Positions 22,474-26,808 of a DNA stretch of 26,808 nt are shown here, piece by piece. The stretch spans positions 1 through 26,808 of the forward strand of contig DBTM01000022.1 of assembly GCA_002307055.1 (NCBI GenBank), read 5' to 3'. A program made the position numbers and the translations under genes. Under the pieces are notes generated by a model. It had not been told where the DNA came from, did no database searches, and worked only from the letters and a program-made list of their open reading frames with translations. This DNA is from Clostridiales bacterium UBA1316. Lineage in GTDB: Bacteria > Bacillota > Clostridia > Oscillospirales > Oscillospiraceae. Positions within the stretch are counted from its first letter, which is position 1, and each line of letters opens with the position of its first letter.

Positions 22474-22534
22474 TAAATGAAACGCCTGTGTCATCATGTT
22501 TTTCTTTTTCCAGACGCGACCAGGCGGGCGGACG

Positions 22535-23419
22535 CTACGCGAAATATTCTGTCAGCTTTCTGGGGCCGCCGATGATGTCGCTGCCGACGTAGACGGTGCC
22601 GTCGTCTTTGGTCTTTTGGGTCCACTTGATGAGGGATACGGCGCCTTGGGCGAGCTCAAGGGCGGTGATGCTCCAGGGGTGGACGCAGCTGCCGTCGTTA
22701 AAGTATTTACCCTCCTGCGGTTCGGGAAAGACGGGGCGATGGGTATGACCGGCGATCAGAGGGATATTCTTTTCTTCCGTCCAGTTTCTCAGATTACGCT
22801 CGATTTTATCTTTGACCTTATTATTTTTTGCCGCGCTTGTCGGGTTATTGAAGCCGATAAGCTCAAGGGGCTCCCAGATGTGCTGGACGAGGAAGCGGGC
22901 CAGACGCCAGAGCACGTCATTAAAAAAGTCCGCCTGATGGCCGTGAACGAGCAGCAGCTCTTTCCCTGTCGGCTGATGCTTTAAGCGGATGCCCTCATAA
23001 ACCGGCGCACCGGGAAACAGCGGCATAATCTTTTTCCGGCTCAGATCATAATACATATCAAGAAGACCCGGTTTATACTTTTTTTCAAGGTCATGGTTTC
23101 CGTAAAGCATATACAGCCTTTTTTCTTTATAAAACTGTGCCAGCAGCATAAAAATATCGCTGTGCATGGATGATATCTCCATAAAGCTTTTATTTTTCCA
23201 CAGCTCATCGCCGTCCCCGAGCTCGATATAAGAAAAGCCCTGCTTGTGATAATATTTCAGAGCTGCGACGTATGCGATCTGGTTTTTAGCAAAATCATCC
23301 GCCCAGCTCCCGCAGCCTCTGTGAACATCGCTCATTAAGACAATTCTTGAATTGTCGTCTATTATAATCTCAGGCGCTCCCTGATAGGCTCTGTCAATTC
23401 TTTTTATACGCAAAAACAT
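22535..23419 (-). CDS. Calcineurin-like metallophosphoesterase (LpxH-like fold)
   Basis: A 294-residue protein (ATG 23419) with all five motifs of the two-metal phosphoesterase fold: SDVHRG, GDGDELW, GNHD, VHGH and GHTHRP. The order and the GDGDELW form resemble the UDP-2,3-diacylglucosamine pyrophosphatase-like subgroup often found in Gram-positive genomes without lipid A, so the true substrate is unknown. AGGCGGGGG lies close before this ATG; ATG 23443 would add 8 residues. The gene is convergent with flagellin and has no visible functional link with it. Domain assignment is firm, substrate is not. Confidence 0.85.
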   Translation of the reverse strand: MFLRIKRIDRAYQGAPEIIIDDNSRIVLMSDVHRGCGSWADDFAKNQIAYVAALKYYHKQGFSYIELGDGDELWKNKSFMEISSMHSDIFMLLAQFYKEKRLYMLYGNHDLEKKYKPGLLDMYYDLSRKKIMPLFPGAPVYEGIRLKHQPTGKELLLVHGHQADFFNDVLWRLARFLVQHIWEPLELIGFNNPTSAAKNNKVKDKIERNLRNWTEEKNIPLIAGHTHRPVFPEPQEGKYFNDGSCVHPWSITALELAQGAVSLIKWTQKTKDDGTVYVGSDIIGGPRKLTEYFA

Positions 23420-23516
23420 ATACCCCCGCCTGATTCCGTCCATTTTTTTATTTGTCCGCTACTATATCTTGTGTCCTGAATAATTATCCATTCCGGATTG
23501 TCATATATATAGTGCG

Positions 23517-24413
23517 TCACTTCAGTAGCTGAGATGCCGATTCAAACTGCCTGTAAAGCTCCTCCTGTCTGCCCATTTTTAAGATGAGGTCGTACAGGAG
23601 CGGGGATTCTTCTTTAACGGCTGTCAGGATATCATACATATTACTCTTAACGCCGACTATCTTCCTGTATTCCTCAACGTTGTTGTGCAGCGTCTGCATC
23701 GCCACAGCGCTGACCACGGCATTGCGTGTGAGCGGCTGCTTTGAGTGCGGCTGCGTGAAGAGGATTAAAACAGTATTACTGCCGTACCGCACCTCACTTT
23801 CCGTATAGCCGATATTAAACAGCTCACTCAGAAAAGCATCACGCATCGCCATGTTTTTAAAGGTGATTGAAATTTCCATCGACAGGTCACTCGGCTCCGC
23901 GTATTCGCCGAGCATGAAGCCTGTCAGCCACCAGTGTCTGGCGGCTCTGTTAAACAATACTTCATCGTTTTTGAGCAGCGTATACGCCATGCTCAAATGA
24001 TCCTCATCCTCGGCGCAGTTATAAAAGGTAGCGTCCGGCAAACCGATTATGTCAGCCTCCGGCCCGATTTTTGTATAAATGCCAATCTCACCGCCGGTTG
24101 TGATGCCGTACTGGCCTTTCCAAAATTCAATCATCCACATTTTTCCGCCGTACTCAAAGCGGATCGGCTCAGAGTCAAATACCAAGCCAATAGGAGTTGA
24201 CGCTTCGTCATAGAAGCTGCAGTAACCCAGCTTCCTTTGCCAGGGATTCAAAATCGAATAAAATATATTTTGCCGCGGGTCAAACGCATAGCCCGTATCG
24301 GCGAGAATATGCCGAATTTCAGCAAGCTCTAAAGGCGTGTAGGCCGAAGCCCTGTCGCTTTCCGAAAGAACCCCGCATTGAGCTTTTTCAGATGCAGCTC
24401 GTCTGATTGTCAT
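23517..24413 (-). CDS. DUF4474-like protein of unknown function
   Basis: A 298-residue protein (ATG 24413; a GTG at 24425 would add 4). The segment YAFDPRQNIFYSILNPWQRKLGYCSFYDEASTP and EPIRFEYGGKMWMIEFWKGQYGITTGGEIGIY matches my memory of the DUF4474 family, common in Clostridia. The C-terminal half has ITFKNMAMRDAFLSELFNIGYTESEV and ends with a helical region. No signal peptide or membrane helix is visible. No known function; the tryptophan/aromatic-rich conserved part suggests a folded ligand-binding or enzymatic domain. Neighbours give no strong clue. Confidence 0.7.
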   Translation of the reverse strand: MTIRRAASEKAQCGVLSESDRASAYTPLELAEIRHILADTGYAFDPRQNIFYSILNPWQRKLGYCSFYDEASTPIGLVFDSEPIRFEYGGKMWMIEFWKGQYGITTGGEIGIYTKIGPEADIIGLPDATFYNCAEDEDHLSMAYTLLKNDEVLFNRAARHWWLTGFMLGEYAEPSDLSMEISITFKNMAMRDAFLSELFNIGYTESEVRYGSNTVLILFTQPHSKQPLTRNAVVSAVAMQTLHNNVEEYRKIVGVKSNMYDILTAVKEESPLLYDLILKMGRQEELYRQFESASQLLK

Positions 24414-24487
24414 GATAATAAACACCCCAATACATCAGTCTGTATCATCATATTCAGAGAGTGCCTTATACGTCAAAGTTAACGAAC

Positions 24488-24523
24488 AAAAATGCCGCTT
24501 CAAATATGTATTGAAGCGGCATT
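24488..24523 (-). terminator. Intrinsic terminator after the flavoprotein gene
   Basis: A perfect 13-bp inverted repeat, AATGCCGCTTCAA (24491-24503) and TTGAAGCGGCATT (24511-24523), with 7-base loop. On the minus strand the stem ends in TTTTT (to 24488), as expected of an intrinsic terminator ending transcription from the gene at 24590-25144. Confidence 0.88.
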
Positions 24524-24560
24524 CAGTATAATAATGCTGTCAGATAACCCCCAATAAGTC

Positions 24561-24585
24561 GTAGTGGCGATTCACGAATCGCCTG
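24561..24585. repeat. Short palindrome, possible dispersed repeat
   Basis: GTAGTGGCGATTCACGAATC and the following GCC contain a perfect 8-bp inverted repeat, GGCGATTC (24566-24573) and GAATCGCC (24576-24583). It sits between a stop codon and a terminator. The form GGCGATTC-N2-GAATCGCC recalls short palindromes dispersed between genes in many Firmicute genomes; this is from memory and untested here. Confidence 0.45.
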
Positions 24586-24589
24586 TAAA

Positions 24590-25144
24590 TTATTCTTCCT
24601 TTATATTGAGCGCTTCGGCGAGCTTGACTATACCCGCCATAATTTCTTTATCCTCGACGCTCGCAATTGTATCGGAGTTGTCGGCAAAAACAAGGCCGAC
24701 TGATTTTGCGTTCATATCATGGAGCAGAACCTCGGCTGTTTCTTCCGCTTTTTTAAGCTCACCGTCACCGCCGCGCACGATAATGATACCGCCGCGTTTT
24801 TTCTTCGGTACTGGTTCCTCATGCCTGAAAAATTTGGCGCACCAGTATGTCTGGAGCCTGCTCATCACAGCAAGCAGCTGTCCGGTCAGTTCAGAAAAGT
24901 ACATAGGCGACGCGATAACAATATTGTCAGCTTCCTGAATATCGTCATATATTTGCTGCATCTCATCCTTGACGGCGCAGCCGGGTTCATTCCAGCAATA
25001 CCGGCAATCAATACATGGCTTGACATTGCAATAATAAGCGCTGACGATTTTCGTCTCCCCGTCCAGACGCTTGACGAGTTCCTCAACCAGAGAGGCCGTA
25101 TTCCCTTTTTTTCTCGGTGAGCCGATAAATATCAGTGTTTTCAT
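24590..25144 (-). CDS. NADPH-dependent FMN reductase / iron-sulfur flavoprotein-like
   Basis: A 184-residue flavodoxin-fold protein. The N-terminus MKTLIFIGSPRKKGNTASLV is the FMN phosphate-binding motif, and VIASPMYFSELTGQLLAVMSRLQTYW is the second FMN-contact region. Between them are C44-x2-C47-x2-C50-x5-C56, the compact cysteine pattern of iron-sulfur flavoproteins (Isf), which may bind a 4Fe-4S cluster and pass electrons to FMN. It is probably a redox enzyme of an anaerobe; the partner is unknown. Two TATAAT-like boxes just upstream (25150-25180) may give it its own promoter, and a terminator follows it. Confidence 0.85.
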   Translation of the reverse strand: MKTLIFIGSPRKKGNTASLVEELVKRLDGETKIVSAYYCNVKPCIDCRYCWNEPGCAVKDEMQQIYDDIQEADNIVIASPMYFSELTGQLLAVMSRLQTYWCAKFFRHEEPVPKKKRGGIIIVRGGDGELKKAEETAEVLLHDMNAKSVGLVFADNSDTIASVEDKEIMAGIVKLAEALNIKEE

Positions 25145-25179
25145 GACATTCCCGCTTTCAATTACAGTGATTATACTGA

Positions 25180-25614
25180 TTATAATATATAAGAAAACAA
25201 AAAAGCCCGTTTTTCAAAGCCAAGCTTCATGTAAAACGCGTGCGCTTTTTCGCGATGAAAGCTTGAGTCCAGCTCCACTCTTTTGAGACCTCTTTGCCTT
25301 GAGCCTTCAATGACTTCATCGATGAGCCTCGATCCGATTCCTTGTCCTCTGAATCCTTCATCAACTACCATGGCGTACACATAAGATATCTGCCCCTCCT
25401 GCCAGAGATTATTAACAACGGCATAAGCGCAGAAGCCGATGACTGTATCGTTTATCTCAGCGCATAAAAGGACATCCGTATCCGCATCGGCTCCGCGAGC
25501 GAATACTTGATAAAGCGCGTTTGAATTGAGCTCTTTATTCGGCCACAGCTGCTCAAGAAGCGGGTAAACCTGGTTAAAGTCGGCGCAAACTGCCTGCCTG
25601 ATGATAGGCTCCAT
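25180..25614 (-). CDS. GNAT-family N-acetyltransferase
   Basis: A 144-residue acetyl-CoA dependent acetyltransferase. It has the strand and loop of motif A, YVYAMVVDEGFRGQGIGSRL, with RGQGIG as the pantetheine-pyrophosphate binding loop, and a C-terminal motif B (HAFYMKLGFEKRAFLFSYIL). Full length for a single GNAT domain. The substrate cannot be told from sequence. GGGGGC lies 8 bases before ATG 25614. TATAAT occurs on the minus strand near 25656-25651 as a possible -10, without a good -35. Confidence 0.88.
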   Translation of the reverse strand: MEPIIRQAVCADFNQVYPLLEQLWPNKELNSNALYQVFARGADADTDVLLCAEINDTVIGFCAYAVVNNLWQEGQISYVYAMVVDEGFRGQGIGSRLIDEVIEGSRQRGLKRVELDSSFHREKAHAFYMKLGFEKRAFLFSYIL

Positions 25615-25705
25615 AATCTAATGCCCCCTGTCTGTCTTCTGCTCGTATTATATCGCCGATTACTTAAAAAAGCCATACACCGTTTTAGAGTATGTTTTCA
25701 AAAGT

Positions 25706-25744
25706 AAAAAGCCCCTGAGCGCAGCTGACGCTGCTTTCAGGAGC
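25706..25744 (-). terminator. Intrinsic terminator after cheW
   Basis: On the minus strand, GCTCCTGAAAGCAGC (25744-25730) pairs with GCTGCGCTCAGGGGC (25725-25711) in 13 of 15 positions including one G-T, around a 4-base loop, followed by TTTTT. It starts 17 bases after the cheW stop and would end the cheA-cheW transcript. Confidence 0.88.
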
Positions 25745-25761
25745 CTGGTCTGTTCTGCCGC

Positions 25762-26232
25762 TTATTCCATGTCGATATCAAAAACTGCGCCAACGTTTAA
25801 TATTTGTTTGATATTTCCGTCAATGCATGCAATTTTTGATGTATAACGCCCGCCGTTGCCGTTCTTATCGTTAATGACGGGCGAGTCGCTCAGATCCTGT
25901 GCCGCAATATGGACGACGTCCTGCACCGCGTCTACAACGGCGCCGATCAGCTCCGCTTCCAGCAGTATGACGATGATACAAGCCCGGTCGTCATATTCAA
26001 CAGGCTGGAAACCCAGCTTTCTGCGCATATCAATAACAGGGACAATCGTCCCGCGGATATTGATAATGCCGCTGCAGAAATCTAACGCATTTGGTATTTT
26101 TGATACTTGCTGAATCTCAATGATCTCCTGAACGAGGCCGATATCTATCCCGAAATCTATCGCGTCAATAGTGAAGATCAGGTACTCCTGAATATCCTCT
26201 TCCGTACCGTCTGTTATAAGCTGCTCATCCAT
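25762..26232 (-). CDS. cheW: Chemotaxis coupling protein CheW
   Basis: CheW couples chemoreceptors to the CheA kinase at the membrane. From ATG 26232 the product is 156 residues, close to the family length. It has EYLIFTIDAIDFGIDIGLVQEIIEIQQVSKIPNALDFCSGIINIRGTIVPVIDMRRKLG, the typical CheW core, and DAVQDVVHI. GGAGGAG lies 6 bases before this ATG; the ATG at 26250 is less likely. A terminator follows; cheA precedes it by 35 bp. Confidence 0.95.
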   Translation of the reverse strand: MDEQLITDGTEEDIQEYLIFTIDAIDFGIDIGLVQEIIEIQQVSKIPNALDFCSGIINIRGTIVPVIDMRRKLGFQPVEYDDRACIIVILLEAELIGAVVDAVQDVVHIAAQDLSDSPVINDKNGNGGRYTSKIACIDGNIKQILNVGAVFDIDME

Positions 26233-26267
26233 GCGATACTCCTCCATCATTTCTTATATGATCTTAA

Positions 26268-26808
26268 TTAAAGACTATTGACATCGATAATCAGATTTAT
26301 CGAACCGTCACCTAATATCGCACAGCCGCCGACGCCATCGAGCTGCGAGGAGCAATGCTGTAAGTAGTTCGGCAGCTTTTTGACAACAACCTGATATTCA
26401 CCGTCGAGATGGTCAAAAAAGATACAGAACTCTCTTTCCTCAGATGCGATATGCATGATCATCCCATCCGCCAAATTCGAAACGGCATCATCGATATTGA
26501 AAAACTGACTGAGCCTAAGGAGTGAGTAGACATTACCCTGTATCATCATCATTTCATTTCCTTCAGGATCTGTAAAAATATCATTAATATCGGGTTTGAT
26601 GGCAGAGCGTACAGACACTGTCGGAACAATGAAGTTCATTTTACCGACATTGAACTTCATGCCGTCGACAATCGTCAGTGTCAGCGGTATGCGGATTGTA
26701 TGCGTCGTCCCTTGTCCCAGCACACTGTCAAGCGTCACGGACCCGCCGATATAGCTGATGTTTTTGCGAACAACATCCATCCCGACACCGCGTCCGGAAA
26801 ATTCGGTA
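26268..26808 (-). CDS. cheA: Chemotaxis histidine kinase CheA (C-terminal part)
   Basis: The frame is open at the right edge, so only the last 179 or so residues are present. It begins TEFSGRGVGMDVVRKNI, which is the G1 box of the CheA ATP-binding domain, continues with GQGTTHTIRIPLTLTIVDGM, then has the CheW-like regulatory domain (MNFIVPTVSVRSAI, VYSLLRLSQFF, DGVGGCAILGDGSINLIIDV). CheA phosphorylates CheY, whose phosphate is read by FliM and removed by FliY in the adjacent operon. Dimerisation and phospho-transfer domains lie outside the window. Confidence 0.95.
   Translation of the reverse strand, partial: TEFSGRGVGMDVVRKNISYIGGSVTLDSVLGQGTTHTIRIPLTLTIVDGMKFNVGKMNFIVPTVSVRSAIKPDINDIFTDPEGNEMMMIQGNVYSLLRLSQFFNIDDAVSNLADGMIMHIASEEREFCIFFDHLDGEYQVVVKKLPNYLQHCSSQLDGVGGCAILGDGSINLIIDVNSL

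Noticed and set aside
1..26808. CRISPR arrays, transposases, tRNA or rRNA genes, phage or defence genes
   Set aside because: None could be seen; coding space is filled by flagellar, chemotaxis and ordinary metabolic genes.

Overview
The window reads as part of a chromosome from a motile, Gram-positive anaerobe, most likely of class Clostridia. The reasons are a compact fla/che-type flagellar operon containing flbD, a CheC-like FliY, a short FlgE and a YlxF/MotE-like gene, strong AGGAGG ribosome binding sites, a DUF4474-type protein, and a sigma-D promoter before flagellin. Genus cannot be called from the sequence alone.

Positions 1-19424 (minus strand) hold one long co-oriented block, read from right to left: fliF, fliG, fliH, fliI, fliJ, a MotE-like gene, fliK, flgD, flgE, flbD, fliM, fliY, an EAL-HDOD gene, flgB, flgC, fliE, fliO, fliP, fliQ, fliR, flhB and flhA (cut by the left edge). 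Genes overlap or sit a few tens of bases apart, and no intrinsic terminator is visible. The block encodes the MS ring, C-ring switch, export ATPase and stator arm, export gate, proximal rod proteins, hook, hook cap and hook-length control. Relative to the usual Firmicute order, flgB-flgC-fliE has moved from the head of the operon to a point after fliY. A putative c-di-GMP/HDOD signalling gene sits at the junction, and motA/motB/fliL are missing after flbD.

Positions 19425-20087 are an AT-rich divergent regulatory region. It holds a near-consensus sigma-D promoter for flagellin, a second sigma-D-like promoter exactly 128 bp upstream, several inverted and direct repeats, and a flagellin leader whose hairpin presents GGA in its loop just before the ribosome binding site, a CsrA-like arrangement. 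Positions 20088-22403 (plus strand) encode a 771-residue flagellin with an expanded central domain of diverged internal repeats, followed by a strong hairpin terminator.

Positions 22535-26808 (minus strand) hold a metallophosphoesterase, a DUF4474-like protein, an iron-sulfur-flavoprotein-like reductase, a GNAT acetyltransferase, cheW, and the C-terminal part of cheA (cut by the right edge). CheA/CheW feed the FliM/FliY switch, so structure, export, filament and chemotaxis genes are clustered. I found no clear novel defence or mobile system. The most interesting points are the rearranged operon with the embedded EAL-HDOD gene, recurrent intercistronic hairpins, the paired sigma-D promoters and CsrA-like flagellin leader, the NPEH cleavage motif in FlhB, and the tandem-repeat tail of FlgD.
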